A DNA stretch of 64,000 nucleotides, from NCBI GenBank assembly GCA_963762865.1, contig CAVXNC010000008.1:62001-126000 (forward strand). The letters are read 5' to 3'. The DNA comes from DATHAP01 sp963762865 (GTDB lineage Bacteria; Actinomycetota; Actinomycetes; JACCUZ01). The notes beneath the pieces were generated by a model that searched no databases, was not told the origin of the DNA, and was given only the letters and a program-made list of their open reading frames with translations. The translations under genes and the position numbers were made by a program. Below are positions 1 through 8,542 of this stretch, one piece after another (within the stretch, counting starts at the first letter, position 1; the number at the start of each line of letters is the position of its first letter).

Positions 1-1834
1 CCTGGCGCAGGACAGTGCGGGTGACGGAGCTGTCGGTCTCGCGACCGATGCCACCCAGCACCAGGGTCAGGTAGTCGTTGGTCGTCATCTCACCGTCGCG
101 GGTCATGTCCCACGCGGCCGACCAGCACAGCGACCGCGCCAGGGTGTCCTCGAACTCGCCGAGCGAGTCGGTCAGGGTGCGCAGCGACCGCTCGTCCAGC
201 CGGACCTTGGCGTAGGTCAGGTCGTCGTCGTTGACCAGCACCAGGTCGGGCTGCGCGACGCCGACCAGCTCGGGCACCTCGGTGCGCGCGCCGGTCACGT
301 CGAGCTCGACGCGGTCGCGGCGCACCAGGCCCTGGTCGACCCACGAGTAGAGCCCGACGGCCAGCCGGTGCGAGCGCAGCGTCGGCCAGGCATCCGGCGC
401 GCTCTGCTCCACCGCGAAGCTCGTGAACCGACCCTCGCCGTCGACCTCGAAGGACGGCCGCAGGGTGTTGACCCCGGCGGTCTCGAGCCACTCGGCCGAC
501 CAGGCCTTCAGGTCCCGGCCGGAGGTCTCCTCCAGCTTGCCGAGGAGGTCAGCGAGGGTCGTGTTGCCCCAGGCGTACGCCCGGAAGTACTCGCGGATGC
601 CGGCCAGGAACTCCTCGCGACCGACCCACGCGGCCAGCAGCTTGAGCACCGACGCGCCCTTGGCGTAGGTGATGCCGTCGAAGTTGACCTCGACGTCCTC
701 GAGGTCGTGGATCTCGGCAGCGATCGGATGCGTCGACGGCAGCTGGTCCTGCCGGTAGGCCCACGTCTTGTCGGTGTTGGCGAAGGTCGTCCAGGCCGAC
801 GTCCAGCGGGTGGCCTCAGCGGTGGCCAGCGTGCTGGCCCACTCGGCGAAGGACTCGTTGAGCCAGAGGTCGTCCCACCACGTCATCGTCACGAGGTCGC
901 CGAACCACATGTGCGCCATCTCGTGGAGGATCGTCACGGCGCGACGCTCGTAGGACACCTCGGGCACCCGCGACCGGAAGACGTAGTCCTCGTTGTGCGT
1001 CACGCACCCGGCGTTCTCCATGGCCCCGGAGTTGAACTCGGGCACGAAGAGCTGGTCGTACTTGCTGAAGGGATACGGCATCCCGAACTCGCGCTCGAAG
1101 AACTCGAACCCCTGCCGGGTCTCCTCGAGGATCACGTCCGAGTCGAGGTACGGCGCCAGCGATGCGCGGCAGTAGAGCGACAGGGGGATGGCCCGGTCGC
1201 CGTCGCGGTACTCGCTGTCGACGCGGTGGTAGGGACCGGCGACGAGGGCCGTGATGTAGGACGAGATGCGCTCGGTCGGCGCGAAGCGCCACGTCGCATT
1301 GCCCAGGCCGGCCGGCTCGGGCTCGGGCGTCGCCTGGTTGGACACCATCTGCCAGTCGTCCGGCGCGGTCACGGTGAAGGCGAAGGTGGCCTTGAGGTCG
1401 GGCTGCTCGAAGACCGCGAACATCCGCCTCGAGTCGGCGACCTCGAACTGGGTGTAGAGGTAGACGGACTTGTCGACCGGGTCGACGAAGCGGTGCAGCC
1501 CCTCGCCGGTGTGCATGTAGCGGCAGGTCGCCCGGATGGTGAGCGTGTTGTCCGCCGCCAGGTCGTCGAGCCGGATGCGCGTCCCGTCGAAGACGTCGGC
1601 GGGGTCGAGCGCCGTGCCGTTCAGCTCGATCTCGGCCACCTCGGGGGCGACCAGGTCGATGTACGTGCTGCTGCCCGGCTCGGTGCACCGGAAGACGGCG
1701 ACCGTCGTCGAGGAGAAGGTGACGTCGCCGGCCGTCAGGTCCAGCGTGACGTCGTACGACTCGACCTCCAGCAGGCGGGCCCGCGCCTGGGCCTCCTCGC
1801 GGGTGATGTTCATGCGGGTGCTGGGGCTGGGCAC
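1..1834 (-). CDS. pepN: Aminopeptidase N (M1 family), C-terminal part outside the window
   Basis: Zinc metalloaminopeptidase of the M1 family, which removes N-terminal residues from peptides in the cytoplasm. About 611 residues are visible. They contain the M1 exopeptidase motif GAMEN and, shortly after it, the zinc site HEMAHMWFGD followed by LWLNESFAEW, whose Glu is the third zinc ligand. Full-length actinobacterial PepN is roughly 850 residues, so about the last quarter lies beyond position 1. I chose GTG at 1834 because GAGGAG sits 8 nt upstream. An in-frame ATG at 1813 (MNITREEAQ) is the alternative. The gene is divergent from the DsbA-family gene across about 140 bp. The family assignment is secure. 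Confidence 0.96.
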   Translation of the reverse strand, partial: MPSPSTRMNITREEAQARARLLEVESYDVTLDLTAGDVTFSSTTVAVFRCTEPGSSTYIDLVAPEVAEIELNGTALDPADVFDGTRIRLDDLAADNTLTIRATCRYMHTGEGLHRFVDPVDKSVYLYTQFEVADSRRMFAVFEQPDLKATFAFTVTAPDDWQMVSNQATPEPEPAGLGNATWRFAPTERISSYITALVAGPYHRVDSEYRDGDRAIPLSLYCRASLAPYLDSDVILEETRQGFEFFEREFGMPYPFSKYDQLFVPEFNSGAMENAGCVTHNEDYVFRSRVPEVSYERRAVTILHEMAHMWFGDLVTMTWWDDLWLNESFAEWASTLATAEATRWTSAWTTFANTDKTWAYRQDQLPSTHPIAAEIHDLEDVEVNFDGITYAKGASVLKLLAAWVGREEFLAGIREYFRAYAWGNTTLADLLGKLEETSGRDLKAWSAEWLETAGVNTLRPSFEVDGEGRFTSFAVEQSAPDAWPTLRSHRLAVGLYSWVDQGLVRRDRVELDVTGARTEVPELVGVAQPDLVLVNDDDLTYAKVRLDERSLRTLTDSLGEFEDTLARSLCWSAAWDMTRDGEMTTNDYLTLVLGGIGRETDSSVTRTVLRQ

Positions 1835-1977
1835 GGACGAGGCTCCTCGGGCGGACGCGCGGGCGGCAGGACGGGGCGTTGCGGAAGGGCGTGGCAGAAG
1901 GACATGGAATCCTCGCACGGCCAGGAGTGTCCGACCCAACGGGAATGACGAACTGTGATGTCCGAGTTGTCGCTGAC

Positions 1978-2595
1978 GTGACAGTTTCCGACGAGTCGAC
2001 CACGGCCGACTTCTGGTTCGACCCCGTCTGTCCCTGGGCCTGGATCGCCTCCCGGTGGATGCTCGAGGTGCAGCAGGTGCGACCGGTCGAGGTCCGCTGG
2101 CACGTCATGTCGCTGGCCGTCCTCAACGACGGCCGCGAGCTGCCGGAGAAGTACCAGCAGGTCATGGCCGAGGCCTGGGGCCCGGTCCGGGTGGTCACGG
2201 CGGCGGTCGCCGAGCACGGGGACGGCGTCGCGCTGCCGCTCTACACGGCCCTGGGCAACCGCTTCCACCACGAGGAGCTGCCCAGGGACCGGGCCACGGT
2301 CATCGAGGCGCTGCAGGAGGTCGGTCTGCCGGAACGGCTCGCTGACGCGATGGACGACCCGGGCTGGGACGCCGCTCTCAAGGAGTCGCACCACGCCGGC
2401 ATGGATCCGGTCGGCTACGAGGTCGGCACCCCGGTGATCCACGTCGAGGGCACCGCGTTCTTCGGCCCGGTCGTGTCCCCTGTCCCGCGGGGCGAGGATG
2501 CCGGTCGGCTGTGGGACGGCGTCCGGCTGGTCGCGGGCACCGACGGGTTCTTCGAGCTCAAGCGGTCCCGGACCCGCGACCCGATCTTCGACTGA
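1978..2595 (+). CDS. DsbA-family thioredoxin-fold protein, mycothiol-dependent nitroreductase Rv2466c type
   Basis: Thioredoxin-fold protein of about 205 residues with an inserted helical domain. The N-terminal run FWFDPVCPWAW, followed by SRWMLEVQ and RWHVMSLAVLN, is characteristic of the Rv2466c family of mycobacteria, which reduces substrates with mycothiol. In Rv2466c the active site is CPWC. Here the second Cys is Ala (CPWA), so only a monothiol mechanism is possible. A conserved VGTPVIHVEG stretch provides the cis-Pro region. The start is uncertain: GTG 1978 (VTVSDE) places the fold right at the N-terminus, ATG 1945 is in frame, and neither has a strong ribosome binding site. The family call is firm but the substrate is unknown. 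Confidence 0.88.
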   Translation: MTVSDESTTADFWFDPVCPWAWIASRWMLEVQQVRPVEVRWHVMSLAVLNDGRELPEKYQQVMAEAWGPVRVVTAAVAEHGDGVALPLYTALGNRFHHEELPRDRATVIEALQEVGLPERLADAMDDPGWDAALKESHHAGMDPVGYEVGTPVIHVEGTAFFGPVVSPVPRGEDAGRLWDGVRLVAGTDGFFELKRSRTRDPIFD

Positions 2596-2710
2596 CCCCG
2601 GGTTCGCCGGATCCCGGCGGGGCCGTCGCACGGAACGCGGGACGCTCCGCGCAATCGGGGTGACGGCGGACGCGTCGTGGCGCATGCTGGCCCCGAGAGG
2701 GGTGGGAGCT

Positions 2711-2937
2711 GTGATCAACGCGCGGCCGGGCTACTGGGACATGGACCGTTGCTCATGGGTGGGGGTCGAGCCCACCTACGTCGTGCCGCCGCTGCGACAC
2801 GCCGAGCACCCGCACGACCGCGTCGTCGGCGCGCCGCTCCCGCGCGTCCCTGCTCCGCGGCACCGGCGTCCGGAGGTCGCTGACGACGAGCTGGACGGCA
2901 GCTGGACGGCGACGACGTCGCCCCCCTGTCCTTCTAG
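2711..2937 (+). pseudogene. Candidate small gene (about 71 codons) interrupted by an 11-bp tandem duplication
   Basis: Not recognised. From GTG 2711 a reading frame (VINARPGYWDMDRCSWVGVE and onward) shows the strong third-position GC bias of real genes in this window. At 2889-2910 an exact 11-bp tandem duplication moves the frame. If one copy is removed, the frame runs on through DDELDGDDVAPLSF to TAG at 2935-2937. That stop shares its CTAG with the stop of the convergent DUF429 gene. As given, the unrepaired frame continues to 3010, running into the neighbour with poor codon use. The function is unknown, and it could also be an intact rapidly evolving small gene. Confidence 0.4.
2889..2910. 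repeat. Exact 11-bp tandem duplication
   Basis: The 11-mer AGCTGGACGGC occupies 2889-2899 and is repeated without change at 2900-2910. Eleven is not a multiple of three, so it shifts the frame of the candidate small gene around it. Confidence 0.85.
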
Positions 2938-3620
2938 GTCACGATCCGCATCTGCCGGCCGCGCTCGTCGCGTGGTGGCTCGGCGGGCAGGACGCGCGCC
3001 GTCCCCGTGAGGTACCGCTGGGCGGACCACGCCGCGGCGAGGGCGTCCAGCGCGTCGATGGCGAGCGGTCCGGAGGGCAGGTCCGTACGCCCGACGGCGC
3101 CGGGCAGCCATCGGTCCAGGGCGGCCAGCCGCTCGGCACGGCCCTCCGACGTGCGCTTGGGGGAGAGCACCCGGCCGGCCAGGGCGGCGAAGGACAGCTC
3201 GGGGTGCACCTCCACGAGCCGCTCGTCGTCAGCCACCTCGTCCACCTCGGCGATCCGGTCCACGATGTGCCAGGTCTGCACCGACATCCCGGCGCCGCCG
3301 ACAAGACCGCGGTGCAGCTCGCCGGCCACGGCGTAGTCCGGCGCCGCGAGCACGCCGCGGGGCGGGGTGAGGAAGACGCGCGGGTGCGCGGCCCCCAGCG
3401 CCTTCTTGGCCAGCAGGTCGCACTCCCGCCGGCCGGTTGCCGGGAGGCCGATCGGCATGTCGACGCCCACGACCGCGGTCCCCACGGCGAGCGCGGCCGT
3501 GATGTCGCCGAAGCGGAGCCAGCTGACCGCTCCGTCGGCGACCAGTGCGCCCATCCAGCCGCCGCGGCAGCCGTCGACCCCCAGCACCGCCGCAGTCCCG
3601 GACTCGGCCGTCGCCGTCAC
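2934..3620 (-). CDS. DUF429 family protein (predicted RNase H-like nuclease)
   Basis: A 228-residue protein whose N-terminus, VLGVDGCRGGWMGALV, is the signature of DUF429, with VVGVDMPIGLP about 35 residues later and a C-terminal LAIDALDALAAAW helix. The family is predicted to adopt an RNase H-like fold with acidic active-site residues (DG and DMPIG). Its biological role has not been settled. GTG 3620 is used as the start because the DUF429 motif follows within 12 residues. It is divergent from rpiB (26 bp apart) and convergent with the small candidate gene, with which it shares a CTAG stop overlap. Confidence 0.85.
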   Translation of the reverse strand: MTATAESGTAAVLGVDGCRGGWMGALVADGAVSWLRFGDITAALAVGTAVVGVDMPIGLPATGRRECDLLAKKALGAAHPRVFLTPPRGVLAAPDYAVAGELHRGLVGGAGMSVQTWHIVDRIAEVDEVADDERLVEVHPELSFAALAGRVLSPKRTSEGRAERLAALDRWLPGAVGRTDLPSGPLAIDALDALAAAWSAQRYLTGTARVLPAEPPRDERGRQMRIVT

Positions 3621-3646
3621 GGCACGCTCCTGCCAGACTGCGCCCC

Positions 3647-4132
3647 ATGCGCGTGCATCTCGGCTCCGACCACGCGGGCTTCGAGCTCAAGGCCCACCTC
3701 ACCGGCTGGCTGCGCGACGAGCGCTACGAGGTGGTCGACCACGGCCCGGTCGACTACGACCCGGTCGACGACTACCCGCCGTTCGTGCTGCGCGCGGCCG
3801 CAGCCGTCGTCAACGACCCGGGCAGCCTCGCCGTCGTCATCGGCGGCTCGGGCAACGGCGAGGCGATCGCGGCCAACAAGGTGCCCGGGGTGCGGGCGGC
3901 TCTCGCCTGGAACGACGACACCGCCGGCCTCGCCCGGGAGCACAACGACGCCAACGTCGTCAGCGTCGGCGCCCGGATGCACACGCTGGACGAGGCGACC
4001 CGGCTCGTCGAGCGGTTCCTGACGACCCCGTTCAGCGGGGACCCGCGGCACCAGCGGCGGATCGACCTGATCGCCGGCTACGAGACGTCGCACGACCTGC
4101 CCGACCTCCCCGCGCCGCCGACCGGTCCCTGA
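3647..4132 (+). CDS. rpiB: RpiB-type sugar-phosphate isomerase
   Basis: RpiB/LacAB-family isomerase, probably interconverting ribose-5-phosphate and ribulose-5-phosphate in the non-oxidative pentose phosphate pathway. The 161-residue protein begins MRVHLGSDHAGFELK, the family's substrate-binding start. It has IGGSGNGEAIAANK (phosphate-binding loop) and REHNDANVVSVGARM. The Cys of the usual GTGIG/C-type loop is replaced by Ser in GGSGNG, as is usual for actinobacterial RpiB. ATG 3647 fits because the family motif starts at residue 3. A longer frame upstream lacks family similarity. It is a single gene between DUF429 and the Eis-like gene. Confidence 0.93.
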   Translation: MRVHLGSDHAGFELKAHLTGWLRDERYEVVDHGPVDYDPVDDYPPFVLRAAAAVVNDPGSLAVVIGGSGNGEAIAANKVPGVRAALAWNDDTAGLAREHNDANVVSVGARMHTLDEATRLVERFLTTPFSGDPRHQRRIDLIAGYETSHDLPDLPAPPTGP

Positions 4133-4154
4133 GACCTCCCTGGGGACTCGCCCG

Positions 4155-5402
4155 CTAGAAGATCCACGGCGTCCACGGCGCCGGGAAGTGCGCGAAGGCG
4201 GCGGTCGTCGCCGCCAGGGCACCGGGTCGGCGCTCGACCGGTCCGCCGGCCAGCGCCAGCTCGGTCAGCGCCGTGCCGCCCAGGTAGGCCGCCCCCAGGT
4301 GGACGACGTCGAGCGAGATGTCGGCCTCGTCGTCGGTCGGCTCGCACCTCGCGTCCGGCGTCGGGCCGGCGGTTGCTGTCAGCCGCCAGGTGCCGGCGTT
4401 CCACGGGCAGATGTCGTCGGTCACCTCGAGCACCACGTCGAGGTCGGTCGCGTAGCTGCGTGCCGTCAGCGCCCGCGGCAGGTCGACCAACCGGACGTAG
4501 AGGCAGTCCTGCAGCACCGGCTTGGCGGACCGCGGGTTGCTCAGCCAGTGGACCAGCGGGTCGTCGACCGGGACGTGGTCGAGCGTGGTGCTGCCCATCA
4601 GGTCGAGGTCGAAGAGGTAGCGGTAGAGGGTGGCCAGCGCGGTGGGGTCGGTCGCCATCACCTCGCTGGCGGTCACCTGGCCCTTGCCGAAGCTCTCGTC
4701 CCAGAACTGCTTGGTCGCGTAGAGGGCGTACCCGCGTATCGCGTCCCCGTCCTCCGCGACGACGCACCGGAGCGGCGACTTTCCGCCGCGCAGCGCCGGC
4801 AGGTCCCGGACCGTTCGCTGCCACCAGGCCTCGTCCCGGAGCGGGACCCCCGGACGCGTCCCGGCGACCGCTTCGTAGACCGGTGCCAGCTCCTTCCACG
4901 CCTTCGGGTCGACCAACCGGGTCCGAAGGCCGGGATCGGCCGGCGCCGAGGCGTGCAGCGCACGGTCGCTGCGGGGGACGGTCATGGAGTACGCCCGGTT
5001 GGCCAGCCCGTAGCCGAACCTGCCGTAGATCTGCGGCTCGGACGCCCAGAGGATGGCCAGCGGCTCGGTTCCCTCCTCGTGGACGGAGTGCAGCTGATGG
5101 GTCATGAGTGCCCGCAGCACGCCACGCCGCCGGTGCGTCGGCAGCACGCCGACCCAGCTCACTCCGGCCGCCGGGAGGTCCGCACCGGGCACGGCGAGCC
5201 GGAAGGGGAACGCCGTGGCGATCCCGACGAGCTCCTCCGCGTCGTACGCACCGATGTCGCGCGCGCTCCCGTGAAGCTCGCGCTCGGCGGCCTCGTGCTC
5301 CTCGGCCATCGCGGCGCCGAAGGCGTGCGCGTCGACGTCGCGGAAGACCTCCCAGTCCTCGTCGGCGACCGGCCGGACCGTCCACGGCTGCTGCGGGCTC
5401 AT
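4155..5402 (-). CDS. Eis-like GNAT acetyltransferase
   Basis: A 415-residue protein with the tripartite architecture of the Eis family. It has an N-terminal GNAT domain with the acetyl-CoA loop VGVLPTHRRRGVLRAL, a second degenerate GNAT region after the family motif IYGRFGYGLA (whose Tyr is the general acid in mycobacterial Eis), and a sterol-carrier-like C-terminal part ending in WIF. In Eis the C-terminal carboxylate takes part in catalysis, and the Phe terminus is retained. Eis proteins acetylate amines, including aminoglycosides in mycobacteria. The natural substrate here is unknown. The start ATG 5402 gives the typical N-terminus. The gene is divergent from the phosphatase gene. Confidence 0.88.
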   Translation of the reverse strand: MSPQQPWTVRPVADEDWEVFRDVDAHAFGAAMAEEHEAAERELHGSARDIGAYDAEELVGIATAFPFRLAVPGADLPAAGVSWVGVLPTHRRRGVLRALMTHQLHSVHEEGTEPLAILWASEPQIYGRFGYGLANRAYSMTVPRSDRALHASAPADPGLRTRLVDPKAWKELAPVYEAVAGTRPGVPLRDEAWWQRTVRDLPALRGGKSPLRCVVAEDGDAIRGYALYATKQFWDESFGKGQVTASEVMATDPTALATLYRYLFDLDLMGSTTLDHVPVDDPLVHWLSNPRSAKPVLQDCLYVRLVDLPRALTARSYATDLDVVLEVTDDICPWNAGTWRLTATAGPTPDARCEPTDDEADISLDVVHLGAAYLGGTALTELALAGGPVERRPGALAATTAAFAHFPAPWTPWIF

Positions 5403-5480
5403 GGCTGCTGCCTACCAGAGGGCACAGACGGGGACCAACCGCATTCCAGCGACCGCCCGTCGACCGGTGGTGACGGTCGG

Positions 5481-5486
5481 TACTGT
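5481..5486 (+). promoter_or_regulatory. -10 box of a probable leaderless promoter
   Basis: TACTGT lies 7 nt before ATG 5494 of the phosphatase gene, leaving no room for a ribosome binding site. It is part of the pattern described in the findings. Confidence 0.5.
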
Positions 5487-5493
5487 CCTCCCC

Positions 5494-6600
5494 ATGTCCG
5501 CTGCAATCCCCAGCCGACGCCGGGGGCCGCGGCGGTCCGCGCTCTGGTGGCGCGCCAAGACCTACGTCCGGCGCCACCTGCTGCACTCCGAGGGCTTCGT
5601 GCTCCTCGTGCTCAGCCTGGTCGCCGCCGCACTCGGCGCGCTCTACACCGAGAACCGGGGGCTCTTCCCGGTGTCGATGCTCGCGCTGGTCGTGCTGGCC
5701 GGCGGCTTCCTGCTCAGCGTGCGCAGCCTGCTCCTGCTCGACGTGGTCGTCGCGGCGGTCGTCGTGCTCGACGTCGTGCGGGTGCCCGACGTGTCCACCG
5801 GCGCCATCCTGGTCGTTGCCGCCACCGCGGCCATGGTGCACCTGCTCGCGCGAAGCCGTGGCCGGTTGGGAGTCCAGGGGACCCGCGGCGACTCGATGCT
5901 GGTCGACCTGCGCGACCGGCTCACCGCCCAGGGCGAGATGCCGGCGCTGCCGGAGGGCTGGACCGCCGAGGTCGTGCTGCGGTCGGCCGGTGGCGCGTCC
6001 TTCTCCGGCGACTTCCTGGTCGCGACGCTCAACGACGGTGGCGACCACCTCGAGGTCGCCCTCGTCGACGTCTCCGGCAAGGGCGTCGACGCCGGTACGC
6101 GGGCGTTGCTGCTGTCGGGCGCATTCGGGGGGCTGCTCGGCTCGGTCCCGCACGAGGAGTTCCTGCCCGCGACGAACCGCTACCTCATCCGGCAGCACTG
6201 GGAGGAGGGGTTCGCGACCGTCGCCCACGTGGTCATCGACCTGTCGACGGGGGAGTACGTCGTCTCCGTCGCCGGGCACCCGCCGGCCGTGCACTTCAGC
6301 GCGGGCTCGGGCCACTGGCGGATCAGCGAGGCCAGCGAGGGCCCGCTGCTGGGGATCTTCCCCGACGCCAAGTTCGTCAGTGAGCGTGGCCGGCTGGCCC
6401 GCGGTGACGCGCTGCTGATGTTCACCGACGGGCTGATCGAGAAGCCCGGCCAGGACATCGAAGTGGGCATCGACAAGCTGCTCGGGGAGGCCGAGCGGCT
6501 GGTGACCCGTGGTTTCCGGCACGGCGCCCGCAAGCTGATCGACCGGGTCGCGGCGGCCCACAACGACGACCGCGCGGTCGTGCTGGTCTGGCGCGAGTAG
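5494..6600 (+). CDS. Membrane-anchored PP2C/SpoIIE-type serine/threonine phosphatase
   Basis: A 368-residue protein. The N-terminal part has about four hydrophobic segments (roughly residues 28-46, 53-74, 75-90 and 93-112), so it is membrane-anchored. The C-terminal two thirds is a SpoIIE/RsbU-type PP2C phosphatase with SGDFLVATL, VDVSGKGVDAGTRAL, YLIRQHWEEGFATVAHVVIDL, GHPPAVH and LMFTDGLIEKPGQ, and a final NDDRAVVLVWR. The metal-binding Asp residues are present. Such phosphatases dephosphorylate anti-sigma antagonists or related regulators. No partner gene is adjacent. ATG 5494 is chosen because TACTGT lies 7 nt upstream and the protein gains no similarity upstream of it. Confidence 0.88.
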   Translation: MSAAIPSRRRGPRRSALWWRAKTYVRRHLLHSEGFVLLVLSLVAAALGALYTENRGLFPVSMLALVVLAGGFLLSVRSLLLLDVVVAAVVVLDVVRVPDVSTGAILVVAATAAMVHLLARSRGRLGVQGTRGDSMLVDLRDRLTAQGEMPALPEGWTAEVVLRSAGGASFSGDFLVATLNDGGDHLEVALVDVSGKGVDAGTRALLLSGAFGGLLGSVPHEEFLPATNRYLIRQHWEEGFATVAHVVIDLSTGEYVVSVAGHPPAVHFSAGSGHWRISEASEGPLLGIFPDAKFVSERGRLARGDALLMFTDGLIEKPGQDIEVGIDKLLGEAERLVTRGFRHGARKLIDRVAAAHNDDRAVVLVWRE

Positions 6601-6612
6601 GGCCGGCCGGGC

Positions 6613-6686
6613 TGGAGCGGGTGACGGGAATCGAACCCGCATGACCAGCTTGGAAGGCTGGAGCTCTGCCATTGAGCTACACCCGC
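6613..6686 (-). tRNA. tRNA-Gly (TCC)
   Basis: Read on the minus strand, the cloverleaf begins GCGGGTGTAGCTCAATGG, with acceptor arm GCGGGTG pairing to CACCCGC, T-arm GGGTTCGATTCCC and anticodon loop CTTCCAA (anticodon TCC). The discriminator is T and the CCA end is encoded (6613-6615). Confidence 0.96.
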
Positions 6687-6754
6687 GACGAGCGCTGCAG
6701 CGCTCCGCCGGTTCGCCGAAGGCGCCGACGGGCCCTAGGATGCCATGTGCGCTG

Positions 6755-6827
6755 CGGGGCGTAGCGTAGTGGCTAGCGCGCCTGCTTTGGGGGCAGGAGA
6801 TCGGGAGTTCGAGTCTCCCCGCCCCGA
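6755..6827 (+). tRNA. tRNA-Pro (TGG)
   Basis: Acceptor arm CGGGGCG (6755-6761) pairs with CGCCCCG (6820-6826), with discriminator A at 6827. The anticodon loop TTTGGGG gives anticodon TGG, and the T-arm is GGGAGTTCGAGTCTCCC. No CCA is encoded. The TGG anticodon reads CCA/CCG-type proline codons. Confidence 0.96.
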
Positions 6828-6948
6828 CCCTCCGCACCGGCGGTGACGACGGCAGGCACGCCGCTGCTCGCGCGCGCCGCGCACCCGATGCCCGCAGCAC
6901 CGACCGACGCACCCTGCTCGTGACCGACGCCCAAGGAGCCCCCTGACC

Positions 6949-8394
6949 GTGAAGAGCGATCTCGAGACCCTGAACCCGACGCGGGTCAAGCTGACGGTGG
7001 AGGTGCCCTTCGAGGAGCTGGCGCCCAACCTGGACGCCGCCTACCGCAAGATCGGCGGGCAGGTCACGATCCCGGGCTTCCGCAAGGGCAAGGTCCCGCC
7101 CCGGGTCATCGACCAGCGCTTCGGTCGCGCCGCAGTCCTCGAGGAGGCCGTCAACGAGGCGCTGCCGGGCCTCTACGGCAAGGCCGTCGAGGACAACGAC
7201 GTCCAGGTCATCGGTCAGCCCGAGGTCGACGTCACCGAGCTGGCCGACGGCGAGCGGCTGGTGTTCACCGCCGAGGTCGACATCCGTCCCGACTTCGAGC
7301 TGCCGGACTACGACGGCCTCGAGGTGACGGTCGACGACGCCGAGGTCACGGACGCCGACATCGACGAGCAGCTCGAGGGGCTGCGCGAGCGCTTCGCGAC
7401 CCTCACGGGTGTCGACCGGGCGGCGGCCGACGGCGACTTCGTCTCCATCGACCTCTCGGCCACGGTCGGCGGCGAGGCCGTCGACGAGCTGACCGCCAAG
7501 GGCCTCAGCTACCAGGTGGGCTCGGGCTCGCTGCTCGACGGTCTCGACGAGGCGGTGACCGGCCTGTCCGTGGGGGAGACCCGAGACTTCCCGACCACGC
7601 TGGTCGGCGGCGACCACGCCGGCGAGGAGGCCACGGTCACCGTCGAGGCCAAGTCCGTGAAGGAGCGCGAGCTGCCCGAGCTCGACGACGACTTCGCCCA
7701 GACCGCCAGCGAGTTCGACACCCTCGACGAGCTGCGCGACGACGTGCGCGGCCGCATCGGCGACATGAAGTCCGTCCAGCAGGGCGTGCAGGCGCGCGAC
7801 AAGGTGCTCGAGGCGCTGCTCGCCAAGGTCGACATCCCGCTGCCGGAGAACGTCATCAAGGCAGAGATCGAAGCGCGCAACCACAACCTCGCGCACCAGC
7901 TCGAGGCTGCCGGCATGAGCCGTGACGACTTCCTCGCTGCCGAGGGCCAGACCGCCGAGGAGTTCGACGCCGACGTCGAGGAGCGCACCCGCGGGGCGAT
8001 GACCGCGCAGTTCGTGCTCGACAAGGTCGTCGAGAAGGAGCAGCTCTCGGTCAACGAGCAGGAGCTCACGGACCACATCGTGCGCAGCGCGTCCCGCTAC
8101 GGGATGGGCCCCGACCAGTTCGCCCAGCAGATCGTCCAGGCCGGGCAGGTGCCGGTGCTGGTCTCCGAGGTCGTACGTGGCAAGGCGCTCGCTCTGGTCC
8201 TGGAGCGGGCCAAGGTCACCGACGAGTCGGGCCGCGACGTCGACCTCGAGTCGCTGCGCGAGGACTCGCCGACGCAGGTCATGGACGTCGACATGGAGCC
8301 CGGGTCCGAGTCGCCGAGCGCGGCGGACACGGACTCCGACGCCGACTCCGGCGCGCCGACCGCGAGCCCGGCCGAGGAGAACGCACCCGCCTGA
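6949..8394 (+). CDS. tig: Trigger factor, ribosome-associated chaperone and peptidyl-prolyl isomerase
   Basis: The ribosome-bound chaperone that shields nascent chains. The 481-residue protein has the N-terminal ribosome-binding domain with the signature GFRKGKVPP (residues about 43-51), a central FKBP-type isomerase domain (about 155-235: ADGDFVSIDLSATVGGE, GLSVGETRDFP) and a helical C-terminal chaperone domain. It ends in an acidic, low-complexity tail (DTDSDADSGAPTAS) typical of actinobacteria. GTG 6949 has AAGGAG about 10 nt upstream. It lies directly before clpP1-clpP2-clpX, the common conserved order linking folding and proteolysis. Confidence 0.97.
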   Translation: MKSDLETLNPTRVKLTVEVPFEELAPNLDAAYRKIGGQVTIPGFRKGKVPPRVIDQRFGRAAVLEEAVNEALPGLYGKAVEDNDVQVIGQPEVDVTELADGERLVFTAEVDIRPDFELPDYDGLEVTVDDAEVTDADIDEQLEGLRERFATLTGVDRAAADGDFVSIDLSATVGGEAVDELTAKGLSYQVGSGSLLDGLDEAVTGLSVGETRDFPTTLVGGDHAGEEATVTVEAKSVKERELPELDDDFAQTASEFDTLDELRDDVRGRIGDMKSVQQGVQARDKVLEALLAKVDIPLPENVIKAEIEARNHNLAHQLEAAGMSRDDFLAAEGQTAEEFDADVEERTRGAMTAQFVLDKVVEKEQLSVNEQELTDHIVRSASRYGMGPDQFAQQIVQAGQVPVLVSEVVRGKALALVLERAKVTDESGRDVDLESLREDSPTQVMDVDMEPGSESPSAADTDSDADSGAPTASPAEENAPA

Positions 8395-8415
8395 GGCGTC
8401 CGGGTGACGGCCGTG

Positions 8416-8429
8416 CGCCGTCAGCGAAC
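8416..8429 (-). promoter_or_regulatory. Candidate ClgR-type operator upstream of clpP1
   Basis: On the minus strand the sequence reads GTTCGC-N5-GCG, identical to the ClgR box described for streptomycete clpP1 promoters. A TAGTGT hexamer at 8469-8474 could be the -10, which places the box at an activator-like distance. The site overlaps a small hairpin (GACGGC 8406-8411 with GCCGTC 8417-8422) that might end tig transcription, so its role is not certain. Confidence 0.5.
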
Positions 8430-8542
8430 AAGGGCCGAGTCGGGGATATCGGCCGCACCCGTCCGCGTTAGTGTCGCTACCAGTTGATCGGTGCGGGTCC
8501 TCCCGCCCGAGACACCCACAGACACGAGACAGGTGACGCGCA

